64,000 nt of DNA from Pirellulales bacterium (GCA_022841705.1 JALHQZ010000001.1:620001-684000), one strand, 5' to 3'; counted from the first letter of the stretch, positions 52,811 to 62,712 are shown. Translations and numbers: made by a program. Notes: a model not told the origin generated them from the letters alone.

Positions 52811-55800
52811 ATGAAGCTTTCCGAAGCGGCCGTCGAACATCCGCGGATTGTGCTCATCGGCACGATTCTGGTGCTGCTTCTTGCGCTTTATGCGGCGGTC
52901 TTCACGCCGGTCCAGCGGACGCCGGCGATCACGAAGGCGGTGGTGCTGGTGGCCGTGCCGTACCCCGATTCGCAGCCGACAGAGGCAGAGAACGAGATTG
53001 CGCGGAAGATTGAAGATGCGCTCAACGAGCTGCAATCGGTCGACTTCATCGCCTCGACCAACATGCGGGGTTCGTCGGTCACGCAAATTATCTTTCTCGA
53101 TGGTGTGAAGCCGGACGATGCACGGCGAGAAGTGAAGGATTTGGTTGACCGCATTCGCAACGAGCTGCCGCTGGGGCGTGAAGTGCAGCCGATTGTCACC
53201 GACATCGACTTCGAGAACATGCCGCTGATGCTGGTGAATATCGAGCCCCCCCCGGGATTCGATGAGCGGGCGCTCAAGACCATCGCCGAGGATGTGCAGG
53301 AACAACTCGAGACAGTCGACGGCGTGGCGAACACGCAGCTCTTCGGCGGCAAAGAGCGCGAAGTGCAGGTGAACATTTACCCGGACCGCATGGCGGAGTA
53401 CGGCGTGACGCTCGCGCAAGTGCGGCAGGCGCTGGCCGATTTTCATGCCGAGATCCCCGCCGGCGCCTTTACTACCAAGGAATTTGACCGCCGCGTGCGG
53501 AACGAAACCAAACTCCGCGGCGTGGACGACATTCGCACGGCCATCGTCAGCAGCCAAGAGGGGCGCGTCATCCGGGTGAGCGACATCGCCGAGGTGCTCG
53601 ATTCGACGCGCAAGGTGCTGAACGCCTCGCGGTTCGATGGCGCCGAAAGCGCGACGATCATCATCAACAAAGAGGCGGATATCAACACGCTTGGCGCCGC
53701 GCGCGGGATCAAGTCGCTCGTCGAGTCGCTTGAAGCGCAATACCCTGACCTGAAGTTCTCGACCACCCGGGATGCCAGCGAAGAAATCTGGGTGATGTTC
53801 CGCGTGCTGGGGTCCGACGCGGTGTACGGCAGTATGCTGCTGCTGGTGATTTTGATGTGGACGATGGGCCTGCGGCTGGCGACGTTGGTGCTGATTGCGG
53901 TGCCGTTCAGCACGGCGGTGGCGCTGCAGTTTTTGTACTTCTCGGGGATCCCCATCTCGAACATGGTGATCTTTAGTTTCATCCTCGCGCTCGGCATGGT
54001 GGTGGATGGGGCGATCATCGTCACCGAGAACATTCACCGCCATTTAGAGATGGGCAAAACGCCGGCCGAGGCGGCGAAGGTGGGCGTCGAGGAAGTTGGC
54101 GTGCCGGTGATCGCAGCGGATTTGACGACCGTTGCCGCGTACGCCCCGATGCTCTTGGTCCCTGGCATCATGGGCGATTTTATGGGCGTGATGCCGAAGG
54201 TGGTCGGCGTGGCGCTGTTGGGGTCGATCATCGTCGATCACTTCGTCGTGCCGGCGCTTGCCGCGCGGTGGTTCAAGCAGCGGAAGGCGAACATCGGCGC
54301 AGCGAACGATGAACTGAAACTCGCCCACTTGGGTTGGCTCGGCCACCGCTTCGCCGGGCTGTTACGCTTCGCGGTGCGGCAGCGGTTTGCGGTCATCGGC
54401 TGGGGGATGCTCGCAGTAGCGGGGGCGGTGCTGGTCATCCGCGGGATCGGGTTCGACTTCTTCCCGGCCAGCGACCGAGGGCAGTTCACCGTGAACTATG
54501 AACTGCCGCTCGGCTATAGCATCGAAGAGACCATCGCCGCCGCGAAGGTGATCACCGAACCGCTGGAACACTGGCGCGATACCGGGATCCTCGCGCACTA
54601 CGTCGTGTCGGCCGGTTCGAGCGGCGGGCTGGCGATGCGCATTGATGATGACGCGGCGAACGGCCCGGAGTTCGGCCAGGTGCAGGTGGAACTGATCCCG
54701 CCGATGGATCGCAACGTGCATCAAGCGGAGGTGATTCAGTATTTGCGCGATAACGTCCGGCCGCTGCCCGGGATGTCGTTCAACGTTCAGGAGATTCAAG
54801 ATGGCCCGCCGGGTGGCGCCGACGTGGCGGTGCGGTTCAGCGGCAAAGATTTGGACAAGCTCGGCGAGGTGGCCCAGCGCGTGACCAGCAGCATCGCCGG
54901 CCTGCGCGGCGTGGTGGATGCGAAGACCGACTACCGCCCCGACAGCCCCGAGCTGGTGATCGAACCGAAGCCCGAAGTACTTGGCCTGTTCGGCATGACC
55001 GATGTGCAAATCGCTACTGCGGTGCAAACGGCGATCGCGGGGGATAATCGGATTCAGATTACGCTCGATGATGAGGATGTCGATCTGCGGATCCAGCTAG
55101 CGCCTGAGTACCAGCGGCATCCCGAGGACTTGCGGCGACTGAAGATCACCGGGGCGGAAGGGCGCAAATCGACGATCGGCTCGCTCGCCGACATCCGCCG
55201 CGATGTGGGGCTCTTCAGCATCAACCGCCGGGACCGAAACCGCGTCACTCAGGCGCAGTGCAATGTGAATGACCCCACGAAACCGGACGACATTTTCAAG
55301 GTTCTGGCTACCGAAACGCTACCGGCGATGGGGTTTGTGCCAGCCGTTGGCGCGGAGAAGAGCATTGAAGGGTACGCCAAAGAGTTCATCGGCGGCCCGG
55401 CCACCGCGGTGGAAGGCCTGAACGCGGAGTTCGCCGGCGAGAACGATGAGCGCGACAAAAACTTCCGTTATCTGCTCTACAGCATGATCATCGCGGTGGT
55501 TCTGATCTTCGCCATCCTGGTGGTGCAGTTCAACAGCTTCCGGCAAAGTTCGATCGTGATGGTCACCGTGCCGCTCAGTTTCATCGGCGTCGCGTGCGGC
55601 ATGTTGTGGACGGGGTATCCGTTCAGTTTGAGTAGTTTCATCGGCCTGGTGAGTCTCTCCGGCGTGGTAGTGAACGACGCCACCGTGCTGGTCGATTTCA
55701 TCAACCGCATGCGCGGCGCTTCGACGCTGGGGCTTACCGAAACGATCGTCGGCGCCGCCGCGTGCCGATTGCGGCCGGTGCTGCTGACCACGCTTTCGAC

Positions 55801-56134
55801 CGTCGGGGGGCTGCTGCCGGTCTTCTTCAACATCACCGGCGGGGCGGAGTTCTGGCAACCGCTCAGCACCGCGATTATTTTTGGTTTGAGCTTTGCGACG
55901 GTACTGACACTGGTCTTCGTCCCCTGCTGCTATGCGGCGGTGTATCTGCCCATGACGAAGCATGATTGGCTGAACATCGCGACGATCACAATTCCCTCGG
56001 GCCTGTTTCTCTGCGCGATGATCGCCGGCCTCGGCGGCTGGCCCGCGGCGATTGGCTTCGGCGTGCTGCTCACCGTGTTCAGCGCCGTGATGCTGGCGCT
56101 GCCGAAAGTGCATGAGGATGTGGTTGCGTTGTAG
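52811..56134 (+). CDS. RND efflux permease (AcrB/hydrophobe-amphiphile type)
   Basis: 1107 residues: TM1 near 14-32, two large periplasmic loops, TM bundles at about 335-500 and 890-1100. The fourth helix has [20 protein letters not shown] (D399, then G400 where AcrB has a second Asp), and the tenth has [23 protein letters not shown], lacking the AcrB Lys, so the proton relay differs from AcrB. The long second-half loop carries [23 protein letters not shown]. Probably exports hydrophobic compounds; substrates unknown. Its TAG stop is the beginning of a repeat arm. Confidence 0.94.
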   Translation: MKLSEAAVEHPRIVLIGTILVLLLALYAAVFTPVQRTPAITKAVVLVAVPYPDSQPTEAENEIARKIEDALNELQSVDFIASTNMRGSSVTQIIFLDGVKPDDARREVKDLVDRIRNELPLGREVQPIVTDIDFENMPLMLVNIEPPPGFDERALKTIAEDVQEQLETVDGVANTQLFGGKEREVQVNIYPDRMAEYGVTLAQVRQALADFHAEIPAGAFTTKEFDRRVRNETKLRGVDDIRTAIVSSQEGRVIRVSDIAEVLDSTRKVLNASRFDGAESATIIINKEADINTLGAARGIKSLVESLEAQYPDLKFSTTRDASEEIWVMFRVLGSDAVYGSMLLLVILMWTMGLRLATLVLIAVPFSTAVALQFLYFSGIPISNMVIFSFILALGMVVDGAIIVTENIHRHLEMGKTPAEAAKVGVEEVGVPVIAADLTTVAAYAPMLLVPGIMGDFMGVMPKVVGVALLGSIIVDHFVVPALAARWFKQRKANIGAANDELKLAHLGWLGHRFAGLLRFAVRQRFAVIGWGMLAVAGAVLVIRGIGFDFFPASDRGQFTVNYELPLGYSIEETIAAAKVITEPLEHWRDTGILAHYVVSAGSSGGLAMRIDDDAANGPEFGQVQVELIPPMDRNVHQAEVIQYLRDNVRPLPGMSFNVQEIQDGPPGGADVAVRFSGKDLDKLGEVAQRVTSSIAGLRGVVDAKTDYRPDSPELVIEPKPEVLGLFGMTDVQIATAVQTAIAGDNRIQITLDDEDVDLRIQLAPEYQRHPEDLRRLKITGAEGRKSTIGSLADIRRDVGLFSINRRDRNRVTQAQCNVNDPTKPDDIFKVLATETLPAMGFVPAVGAEKSIEGYAKEFIGGPATAVEGLNAEFAGENDERDKNFRYLLYSMIIAVVLIFAILVVQFNSFRQSSIVMVTVPLSFIGVACGMLWTGYPFSLSSFIGLVSLSGVVVNDATVLVDFINRMRGASTLGLTETIVGAAACRLRPVLLTTLSTVGGLLPVFFNITGGAEFWQPLSTAIIFGLSFATVLTLVFVPCCYAAVYLPMTKHDWLNIATITIPSGLFLCAMIAGLGGWPAAIGFGVLLTVFSAVMLALPKVHEDVVAL

Positions 56135-56201
56135 CACGGGACCGAAGTCCCGTGTAAAAAGAAAGATCGTAAGAGCGCACGGGACTTCGGTCCCGTGCTA
56201 C
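56131..56201. repeat. Inverted repeat ending the RND permease gene (ACGGGACCGAAGTCCCGT family)
   Basis: Perfect 24-base arms (56131-56154 and 56178-56201), each holding the inner palindrome ACGGGAC...GTCCCGT. The left arm begins GTAG and gives the stop codon. A single variant arm lies at 61073-61096. Also lies between convergent genes. Confidence 0.92.
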
Positions 56202-56269
56202 AAACTCGCAAAAAAATCCCGCAGCGCTGTGCGCTGCGGGATTGTGAGTTGCAACATCTTCACGAACGA

Positions 56270-57340
56270 CTACGTCGCACGGCGGCGTGAATAACCCCAC
56301 GCCAACAAACCCGCGATAGCGATCGCAATCGTCGCCGGTTCCGGAATCGGGTTCGGTGCTGCGAGGTACGGGAAGACGCCGAGGAACGCGTTATCGTTGG
56401 CGTTCACGCCGTCGCCCGTCACCGCGCCGGCGGAGAGGAGGTTCAGCTCGGCGTCGATCACGTCGTCGGCCAATCGCCGGCCGTTGAGGAAACCGCTGGC
56501 GCTCGAGGAATCGTACGTCAACAGGTCCGGCAACAAAATCGGCGTCAGCGCGGCGGCGTTGGCCGCGTTGCTCAGGCCCGTAATGGAAGCCGTCACCGTG
56601 GCGCCGAAGTTCGCGGAATCGTTCACCGGGGAGCCGGCGTTGAAGGCGTCCTTCATACCGGAGGGAATGAGCGCCGTGTTAATTGCCGGCCTGCCCATGC
56701 GGTCCTGCTGCACGCCGCCGATCACCGTACGGGCGTAGATGCCGACGTTCTGGGCCCCGAGCTGCGAGCTCGGAATTTCCAGCACAATCGCCGAGGTGTT
56801 GAAGCCCGCGAACGTGTCGGCTCCGGTGAACGCGAAGCCGTTATTGAAGCCGACCAGGTCGAAGAAGAAGGGATCATCGAACAGCCCGGCCCGCGCCATG
56901 CCGCCGCCGGGGATGGCGACGTTGGCATCCGTGCCGCCGCTCACTACCGCGGTTGTGCCGCCGCTGGTGACGCGGTTCACGCTAAACGTTTGGCTGTTCC
57001 CCACCGGCGCCGTGAAGGTGGTGCTGTAGGTGACGTCGGCCAGCGCGTCGCCGTTGTTGTCGATCACCAGTTGGTAATCAACATTGCTGCCAAAGTTGCG
57101 GCTACTCATGCTGCCGAAGGGATTAACCCGCTCGGCAAAGGGGTTCACCGTCATCACCAGCACGCTGTTCGCCGGGTTGGTCGGCGACTGAAACACATAC
57201 ACATCGTTGATGTCGCGGTCTCCATTGCCGTTTGGCCGCAGGAGCGGCGCGTCGAGGTGGTCGGCCGCGCGTGCGAGGCCCCCCACCCCCAGCGGCGCGC
57301 CAAGCGCCGCCAGCGCCAACCAAAGTCGAAGTCGGTTCAT
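56270..57340 (-). CDS. DUF4331 protein with PEP-CTERM anchor
   Basis: 356 residues from ATG 57340 (GGGAGAG just upstream). Signal peptide (about 1-26), then DUF4331: ADHLDAPLLRPNGNGDRDINDVYVFQSP, VMTVNPFA, YQLVIDNNGDALADVTY, and FAGFNTSAIVLEIPSSQL. The C-terminus is a PEP-CTERM sorting tag (IPEPATIAIAIAGLLAWGYSRRRA), which sends it to an exosortase for cell-surface placement. A longer reading from 57382 is less likely. Confidence 0.93.
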   Translation of the reverse strand: MNRLRLWLALAALGAPLGVGGLARAADHLDAPLLRPNGNGDRDINDVYVFQSPTNPANSVLVMTVNPFAERVNPFGSMSSRNFGSNVDYQLVIDNNGDALADVTYSTTFTAPVGNSQTFSVNRVTSGGTTAVVSGGTDANVAIPGGGMARAGLFDDPFFFDLVGFNNGFAFTGADTFAGFNTSAIVLEIPSSQLGAQNVGIYARTVIGGVQQDRMGRPAINTALIPSGMKDAFNAGSPVNDSANFGATVTASITGLSNAANAAALTPILLPDLLTYDSSSASGFLNGRRLADDVIDAELNLLSAGAVTGDGVNANDNAFLGVFPYLAAPNPIPEPATIAIAIAGLLAWGYSRRRAT

Positions 57341-57520
57341 AACAAACTCTCCCAGAGTGAGGCCTCCGCCGTGCCAGCGCACGGGGAGCGGAATCCAATC
57401 GCTCGCGGATACGTTGAAGGAAAATCATCAACGGCGAGCGGAACGCAGAATCGTTCGCAGGTGTACGAATGAAACGTGCGATTGGATGTGGGAAAGTGCG
57501 AAGGTTGGTCGATGCTTCGT

Positions 57521-57627
57521 GGCCCTCTCCCTCCGGGAGAGGTTTGGGTGAGGGCTGTTTTCTAGAGAGACAGGCCTAGTACCCGCTTCACCCTCACCCC
57601 GGCCCTCTCCCGAAGGGAGAGGGGGAC
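57521..57627. repeat. Inverted repeat GGCCCTCTCCCTCCGGGAGAGG
   Basis: GGCCCTCTCCCTCCGGGAGA (57521 on) and GGTGAGGGC are mirrored by CCCTCACCCCGGCCCTCTCC and GAAGGGAGAGGG (57590-57623). It lies between two minus-strand genes, in front of the DUF4331 gene and after the DUF1559 gene. Confidence 0.85.
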
Positions 57628-58562
57628 TACTCAATCGTCTGCAACTCCGCGTGATTCATCGTGCTTGCCGCTTGATACGTGAGGAGATCGATCTCTTCGC
57701 GCACGGTATGCACCGAACCGTCGCACATCAAAAACTCTGCGCTGCCGACGTGGGATGACGAAACATCGCGGTCGTCGCTGCTCGATGCGTTTGGCGTGTT
57801 GCCAGTTTGGAAGAGAACCATGTGGCCGTGGTCGTCGGTGGGGTCGTCGAGATCGCGCACCGCGCCGGCCCAGGTGGTTTCGTACTCGATGTGCGGGCCA
57901 TGCACTCCCGATGCGCGGAAGGGGCCGTTCTGCCGTTCGCCCACCATCAGCGTGCGCGAGAGGCCATCGGTAATCTTTTTGAGCGGCGTTCTGCTATTGC
58001 GATAGAAGGGCCCCCATGGCCGCTCGAACGGCCCCAGGGGATTGGTGGCGCCGGCGCGCTGTTCTTGGTCCTCATCAAGATCGGGCACGCCAAAGTTCGC
58101 CACATAGCACGCCATCGCGTAGCGTTCATCACCCATCGAAACATAGCCGGCGGGCGAGAGATCATCGGTTGGGCAGAGATAGCTCTCCACATGCTGTTCG
58201 CGCGCCGCAAGATTCACCGGATCGAAGACCGGCCGGTTGTAATCGAACTGATCGGCCAGCGTTTGTTGTTCCAAATACGGCAGAATTCGCACGCTCCAGG
58301 AGAAACCGCGCTGATTTCCCGCCGGATTGGGCAGATATTCGTATCCCGGCGGAAGCGTGCGCCGCGCGAGCTCGTAGTTGTGCATCGCGAGCGCCACCTG
58401 CCGCAGATTGTTCTTGCACCAACTCCGCCGCGCCGCTTCCCGCGCCGCCTGCACCGCCGGCAACAACAGCGCGATGAGAATGCCGATGATGGCGATCACC
58501 ACGAGCAGTTCCACAAGAGTAAAAGCTGTTCGCCGTGACGAGTTGTGCAGATTCGTTGACAT
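57627..58562 (-). CDS. DUF1559 protein with type IV pilin-like N-terminus
   Basis: 311 residues. The prepilin site is RRTA-F14 followed by TLVELLVVIAIIGILIALLLP with E18; Ala replaces Gly at position -1. The DUF1559 body follows (CKNNLRQVALAMHNYE, FSWSVRILPYLEQQ, ESYLCPTDDL) and ends with the H-x9-DG signature SSHVGSAEFLMCDGSV. Pseudopilin-like proteins of this family are numerous in planctomycetes; the function is unknown. Five bases separate its start from the HupE stop, so they may be cotranscribed. Confidence 0.94.
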   Translation of the reverse strand: MSTNLHNSSRRTAFTLVELLVVIAIIGILIALLLPAVQAAREAARRSWCKNNLRQVALAMHNYELARRTLPPGYEYLPNPAGNQRGFSWSVRILPYLEQQTLADQFDYNRPVFDPVNLAAREQHVESYLCPTDDLSPAGYVSMGDERYAMACYVANFGVPDLDEDQEQRAGATNPLGPFERPWGPFYRNSRTPLKKITDGLSRTLMVGERQNGPFRASGVHGPHIEYETTWAGAVRDLDDPTDDHGHMVLFQTGNTPNASSSDDRDVSSSHVGSAEFLMCDGSVHTVREEIDLLTYQAASTMNHAELQTIE

Positions 58563-58566
58563 GTTG

Positions 58567-59784
58567 TTAGCTCCCTAGAAGTGAAACATTGCCAATCCGT
58601 TCAATCATCCATACCAGCCCCATCACCGCGACGGCCACCGAACCGCAGCGGAACACCACATGGCGGTAGAACACTGTCTCGCGCACCGCGAACATCAGCG
58701 GCAGCAGCACCAGTACGATGGCGAGCTGGCCGAGCTCCACGCCGATGTTGAAACCCAAGAGGCCCATCGCAAGCGAGCCGGACGACAATCCCAAATCCAA
58801 CAGCACGTTGGCAAAGCCGAAGCCGTGAATCAAGCCGAAGCCGAAGGCGAGGCTCCAGTTGGCGACCGGCAGCACGGGGTAGAGGTTGTTGATGGCCGTG
58901 ATGACGATCGAGAGCGCGATGGCCGACTCGACCCATTGGCTGGGGAGGGTCACATAGCCCATTACCGAGAGCCACAGCGTAATGGAATGGGCGAGCGTGA
59001 ACATGGTGACGATTTTCAGCACCGATAGGTAAGTGGGCCGAAAAGCGGTGACGGGGCGCCACGCCGCATCACGCCGCTCGAACACGGCTGGAAGCAGCAG
59101 CGCGGCGAGGAACAGAATGTGGTCGTAGCCGATCCAAATGTGCCAGACGCCCTCTTTCACGAACATCGCGAATGAGCTGAGTAGATTCGGTTGCGCGGTG
59201 TCGAGCGTGAGCGCCGGCGAATCCTTACTAAGAACGTAGGTGCTGGTGACGGCGCCGCTGGTGAACGAGACGAGCCCGCGGTGCGTGGGGTCTTCGGCGA
59301 AGAAGAGGTGGTAGCGCAAGCCCAGCTCCGCCGCGTTCGCCGGGCAGTTGGTGGCGAGCGCGAGCGAAGCGTAGGCGCCGTCGCTATGCCGCGCAACCCG
59401 AAGTTCCTGCAGTTCGATGCGGCAAATTTTCGCCCCGGCGAGGAGTTGTAGTTTGCTGAGGGCGTAGGAAGTCACAGTGCCGCGCGCTCCGGAGAGTTCA
59501 CCCCAGGTGATGGCGCCGTCGGCGTTCGCGTCGAGGCCGATGACGTATTCGAGGTCTTTTAACGCGATGTCCCACTCGATCGTGAGATACGGCCCTTCGC
59601 CAGCTTGCAGGCGCAGGTAACTATCGCTCGGTTTGTGCGCGGCGGCGCTCGTGGCGAAGAGGCCGAGCATGACGAGCGGGAGGGCGAAGCTCCTGCTGAG
59701 CCGGCGCCGGGTACCCGCTTCAAGGCTCGGCAGGAGCCTCGCCCTCCCGATCAGTACGATGGCGAAAAGATTCTGCAGGAACAT
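58567..59784 (-). CDS. HupE/UreJ-type membrane protein with EF-hand-like loop
   Basis: 405 residues from ATG 59784, which overlaps the TGA of the TPR gene (TGATG, translational coupling). An N-terminal hydrophobic run, then a second export-like segment (about 33-48), a periplasmic domain with DANADGAITWGEL (EF-hand-like), and about seven C-terminal helices with the HupE motif HIWIGYDHILFLAALLLP and GFGLIHGFGFANVLLDLGL. HupE members move nickel or cobalt. Residues about 11-37 are encoded by an inverted repeat arm, so the signal region looks rebuilt by a repeat insertion. Confidence 0.83.
   Translation of the reverse strand: MFLQNLFAIVLIGRARLLPSLEAGTRRRLSRSFALPLVMLGLFATSAAAHKPSDSYLRLQAGEGPYLTIEWDIALKDLEYVIGLDANADGAITWGELSGARGTVTSYALSKLQLLAGAKICRIELQELRVARHSDGAYASLALATNCPANAAELGLRYHLFFAEDPTHRGLVSFTSGAVTSTYVLSKDSPALTLDTAQPNLLSSFAMFVKEGVWHIWIGYDHILFLAALLLPAVFERRDAAWRPVTAFRPTYLSVLKIVTMFTLAHSITLWLSVMGYVTLPSQWVESAIALSIVITAINNLYPVLPVANWSLAFGFGLIHGFGFANVLLDLGLSSGSLAMGLLGFNIGVELGQLAIVLVLLPLMFAVRETVFYRHVVFRCGSVAVAVMGLVWMIERIGNVSLLGS
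59674..59752. repeat. Inverted repeat inside the 5' coding region of the HupE-type gene
   Basis: Arms at 59674-59702 and 59724-59752 match at about 25 of 29 positions (core GAGCGGGAGGGCGAAGCTCC). They lie in frame within the HupE-type gene and encode the stretch from RARLLPS to SRSFA. Confidence 0.82.
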
Positions 59785-60956
59785 CACATCGCCTCCAGTT
59801 GCTTGCGGAGTTCAGCGAACTTCGGGTGCTGCGTGCGATGCTCAGCGATGAACGCGAGCACCGGTTCCGCGGCCGCTATGTCCTTCGCCGCTACGGCCGC
59901 TTCAAGCACCGCAATGGTGTCGTGAACTTCCTTCTGCTGTCGCCAGTTCGCGAGCGCTAGCTTCAGAGCGCGCTGCGGATCGTCTTGCAATTCCAGCGCA
60001 CAACGCGATTCAAATCGTCCCAGCGGCAGATCGCCCCGCGCACGAATCGCGTCGAACCGCCCCTCAAGCAGCGCACGATACTCCGCCGCTTGCGGCTTAG
60101 CGCCCGTCCGCCGCGCCGCAATCGCCGCACACAACAGCACGCCATCATCATTCAAATTGTCGGCGGCAAGCTTGAGCACTTCCGCGTCCCGGCCCGCATC
60201 GAGCAGCAATTCCGCGTAGCTCCGCAGGAGATAGTAACTGGTCGGATCGGCGACGAGTCCCTCTCGCAGCAGTTCCTCAGCCCGGTCGGTTTGCCCCAAC
60301 GCGGTCGCGACATCTGCCTCCAGCGTGTGAATCCACGGCACCGTGTTGGGATAATTGTTCACCGCGAAGGGGAGCGCTTCGGCGAGCTGACACCCCGCTT
60401 CTTCCGCTTGGCCGGTCACCACGAGCAGCGGCGCCCGCGCCATCAGCACGGCAAACGGCTCGGCAAACTTCGCCAGCTCATCGACGGCCGCCTGCGATGC
60501 CGCATAGTTGCCCTGCACGCGGTTGAGGTTGGCCACTTCGATCCACGCCTGTGGATCCTCGGGAGTCGCTTTCAACAACCGCGTGAGGTCCGCGAGCGCT
60601 TGCTGGTAATCGTGATTCTTCTCGTGCAACTTCGCCCGCAGTTGCAGCACGGCGGGGGGCGGCTCGGCCTGATCCCACCACCGCGCGAGGGCCGCATGGG
60701 CGTAACCGTAGAACCGCGGATCGCCCGACTCCCCCCCCAACTGCAAGTACCGCCGGGCGACGATGCACGCCATTTCCACATCGTTCGGCTCCGCCGCCAA
60801 CTGCCGCCGCAGCAGCGCCAGCTCCCCCGGTTTGGCGAACAGCTTGGTCGGCAGCCTCTCAAGCACTTCGTCGCGACTCGCCGGCACGTACGGCCCCGCC
60901 GCTCGCGCAGAACTCACGAGTAAGCAGAGTGCAAACACGAAGAGTCCACAGCGCAT
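59784..60956 (-). CDS. Exported TPR-like repeat protein
   Basis: 390 residues from ATG 60956 (MRCGLFVFALCLLVSSARAA, a signal peptide). Residues 60-380 are helical repeats of TPR type: LARWWDQAEPPPAVLQLRAKLHEKNHDYQQALADLTRLLKATPEDPQAW, AEELLREGLVADPTSYYLLRSYAELLLDAGRD. It is coupled to the HupE-type gene downstream through a TGATG overlap, suggesting that the two work together at the envelope. No further function can be read. Confidence 0.82.
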   Translation of the reverse strand: MRCGLFVFALCLLVSSARAAGPYVPASRDEVLERLPTKLFAKPGELALLRRQLAAEPNDVEMACIVARRYLQLGGESGDPRFYGYAHAALARWWDQAEPPPAVLQLRAKLHEKNHDYQQALADLTRLLKATPEDPQAWIEVANLNRVQGNYAASQAAVDELAKFAEPFAVLMARAPLLVVTGQAEEAGCQLAEALPFAVNNYPNTVPWIHTLEADVATALGQTDRAEELLREGLVADPTSYYLLRSYAELLLDAGRDAEVLKLAADNLNDDGVLLCAAIAARRTGAKPQAAEYRALLEGRFDAIRARGDLPLGRFESRCALELQDDPQRALKLALANWRQQKEVHDTIAVLEAAVAAKDIAAAEPVLAFIAEHRTQHPKFAELRKQLEAM

Positions 60957-61072
60957 CGCCAGCGGGGCCTCGATAAGAGGGGCAAGAAAGTACACCGCCT
61001 ACGCAGAATTGCGGTGGCTGCCCTCCGTACGGTTGCGACGCCCGGGTGGATTTAAGAAAATCCCGCGCAGTC

Positions 61073-61096
61073 GTAGCACGGGACCGAAGTTCCGTG
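61073..61096. repeat. Single arm of the ACGGGACCGAAGTCCCGT family
   Basis: A 24-base arm, one base different from the arms at 56131 and 56178, 18 bases after the stop of the ABA4-like gene. No partner arm is seen nearby. Confidence 0.75.
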
Positions 61097-61113
61097 CGAA
61101 TCCGACTCGTTCT

Positions 61114-61542
61114 TCACCCCAAGGTCAATTCGATCTTGCGGCGTGAAATCATGCGCCAAATGAGATAGCAACAGAGCCCCGTGGGGCCAAAGAGCAGAAT
61201 CAGGGGAATAACAATCAGTCGTACCAGCAGCGGCCGCGGTCCCTGTTCGGTGTCTTGGGCCACCCAGCGCCCGATCCATAGATCGGACAGAATAAAGTGG
61301 TTCCAACTCGCGACGAACGCCTGCGGTGTGGTTAAGAATTCATACAGTGGGGTGAATTCGGGCTTGAGTATAAGGGGAAACAACTGCGGAATGACAGGCA
61401 CGGACTGAAAAGTAAAAAGCACGCTCAGCAAGATCAGGAACAAATCGACCGCCAACATCGCACGGCGATTGGTTGGGAACAGGAGAATAAGAATCCAAAA
61501 TGGGCCCGGAGCGTAACTGAGCGCGGTGAAGAGGATTTGCAT
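61114..61542 (-). CDS. ABA4-like membrane protein
   Basis: 142 residues with four hydrophobic helices. It has the ABA4/DUF4281 pattern FTPLYEFLTTPQAFVASWNHFILSDLWIGRWVAQD and LVRLIVIPLILLFGPTGLCCYLIWR. Plant ABA4 takes part in neoxanthin synthesis; bacterial copies have no agreed role. Lies between the TPR/HupE pair and a lower-GC gene. Confidence 0.8.
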   Translation of the reverse strand: MQILFTALSYAPGPFWILILLFPTNRRAMLAVDLFLILLSVLFTFQSVPVIPQLFPLILKPEFTPLYEFLTTPQAFVASWNHFILSDLWIGRWVAQDTEQGPRPLLVRLIVIPLILLFGPTGLCCYLIWRMISRRKIELTLG

Positions 61543-61607
61543 GGTATGAGGTCACTAACATGAGCGCCACGCGATCAAGAATGCCCCGGGAGGTACTGAG
61601 GCAGGAT

Positions 61608-62114
61608 TCATTTGATCAAATGAAAACGTGGGTGACAAATCCATTCTCGAGCCATCGCAGCATTGCCAATCATCGATCGATAAACTTTCTCATCCTCCGA
61701 CCAAGATATCTGCCGAAACTTCAAATTACTCGCGGCAGCCAGCCAGTCAAAATCAATCCAGCAGTCGTACTTTTCTGCGATTGCCGCTGCGATTTCGGCG
61801 AGCAACTGATAGTCATACGGATCATTGCACATCGCCGCGATATTAATCTCGTGGGTGAATGATCGACCTGTTTCTGACTCGATCGCGTTCAATTGCGCAA
61901 CCGAAAGGTTATCTAAATGAGCATCGCGAGTGATGCTCTTAATTCCGCCGACGATCGGTCGTGGTTCTCCGAAATACGCGCCCCCAAAGCTACGAGAGTC
62001 ACTTACCCAGCAGGAAGTGGCGTCGAGCCACTCGGCAGCAAACGGAGTCATCAACTCCTGCCAAGTTGGCGGCCAGGTAAGCTCAGCAAACAATCCGAGT
62101 GCAGGTCCCGCCAT
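61608..62114 (-). CDS. Hypothetical protein, possibly DUF6368-like, lower GC
   Basis: 168 residues from ATG 62114 (MAGPALGLFAELTWPPTWQE). Soluble; no motif for catalysis. The MAGPA start and WLDATSCWVSDSRS segment recall DUF6368-type proteins, recalled from memory and unsure. GC is lower than around it (47% in the sampled line at 61681), consistent with transfer. A longer reading from 62171 is less likely. Confidence 0.6.
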   Translation of the reverse strand: MAGPALGLFAELTWPPTWQELMTPFAAEWLDATSCWVSDSRSFGGAYFGEPRPIVGGIKSITRDAHLDNLSVAQLNAIESETGRSFTHEINIAAMCNDPYDYQLLAEIAAAIAEKYDCWIDFDWLAAASNLKFRQISWSEDEKVYRSMIGNAAMAREWICHPRFHLIK

Positions 62115-62201
62115 ATTGTGACACCCGTACTGTCTGGGCTGATTAGCGATGCTAGTCGCACCGTTATTCACGTGTAGAACGATATTGTTCGCGACTTGTG
62201 T

Positions 62202-62214
62202 ATCGCGTGGCGAT
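62202..62214. repeat. Short hairpin ATCGC-GTG-GCGAT
   Basis: Third copy of the stem seen at 3193 and 4114, shortened to five base pairs, located 19 bases beyond the greA stop on its downstream side. Confidence 0.6.
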
Positions 62215-62232
62215 CCGGCTATTGAAGTGCGC

Positions 62233-62712
62233 TTACTCCTCGAACCGAATCTCCAAAATCTTAAATTTGTTCACCCCCGCGGGGACGGCGATCTCCGCGG
62301 TCTCGCCGACTTTCTTACCGACCAAGCCTTGGGCGAGCGGGCTGACGATGTTGATCTTGCCTTCGTCGGGGTCGTCTTCGCCGGCGCCGACCAGGGTGAA
62401 CTCTTCGGTGTCGCCGAACTTCAGGTCCTTTACCTTCACGGTGCAGCCGAAGACGACTTCGTCCTTGGGAAGCTTGGACATATCGACAATGCTCGCGCGG
62501 GCCAGCTTGTCGCGCAGCTCGTTGATCTTGGCCTGAATCATCCCCTGCGATTCGCGGGCGCCATGGTACTCGGCGTTCTCTTTGAGGTCTCCTTCGCCGC
62601 GCGCCTCCGCCACCCGCGCGGTCACCTCCGGCATGCGGACGTTCTCCAGCTCGTCGAGCTCGCTCTTGAGTTTCTCGAAACCACTGCGGGTCATGGGAAT
62701 GAGATCAGGCAT
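62233..62712 (-). CDS. greA: Transcription elongation factor GreA
   Basis: Rescues backtracked RNA polymerase by stimulating transcript cleavage. 159 residues from ATG 62712 ([22 protein letters not shown]). The N-terminal coiled coil has the acidic tip [17 protein letters not shown] with the conserved D and E, and the C-terminal FKBP-like domain has [22 protein letters not shown]. Length and motifs are normal. An upstream ATG at 62721 is possible. Confidence 0.96.
   Translation of the reverse strand: MPDLIPMTRSGFEKLKSELDELENVRMPEVTARVAEARGEGDLKENAEYHGARESQGMIQAKINELRDKLARASIVDMSKLPKDEVVFGCTVKVKDLKFGDTEEFTLVGAGEDDPDEGKINIVSPLAQGLVGKKVGETAEIAVPAGVNKFKILEIRFEE

Noticed and set aside
52748..54043. 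431-codon open frame on the minus strand
   Set aside because: Opposite the RND permease and of shadow-type composition (His, Arg, Gln); the permease is certain.
59985..60923. 312-codon open frame on the plus strand
   Set aside because: Opposite the TPR gene; Arg/Gln-rich translation without motifs.
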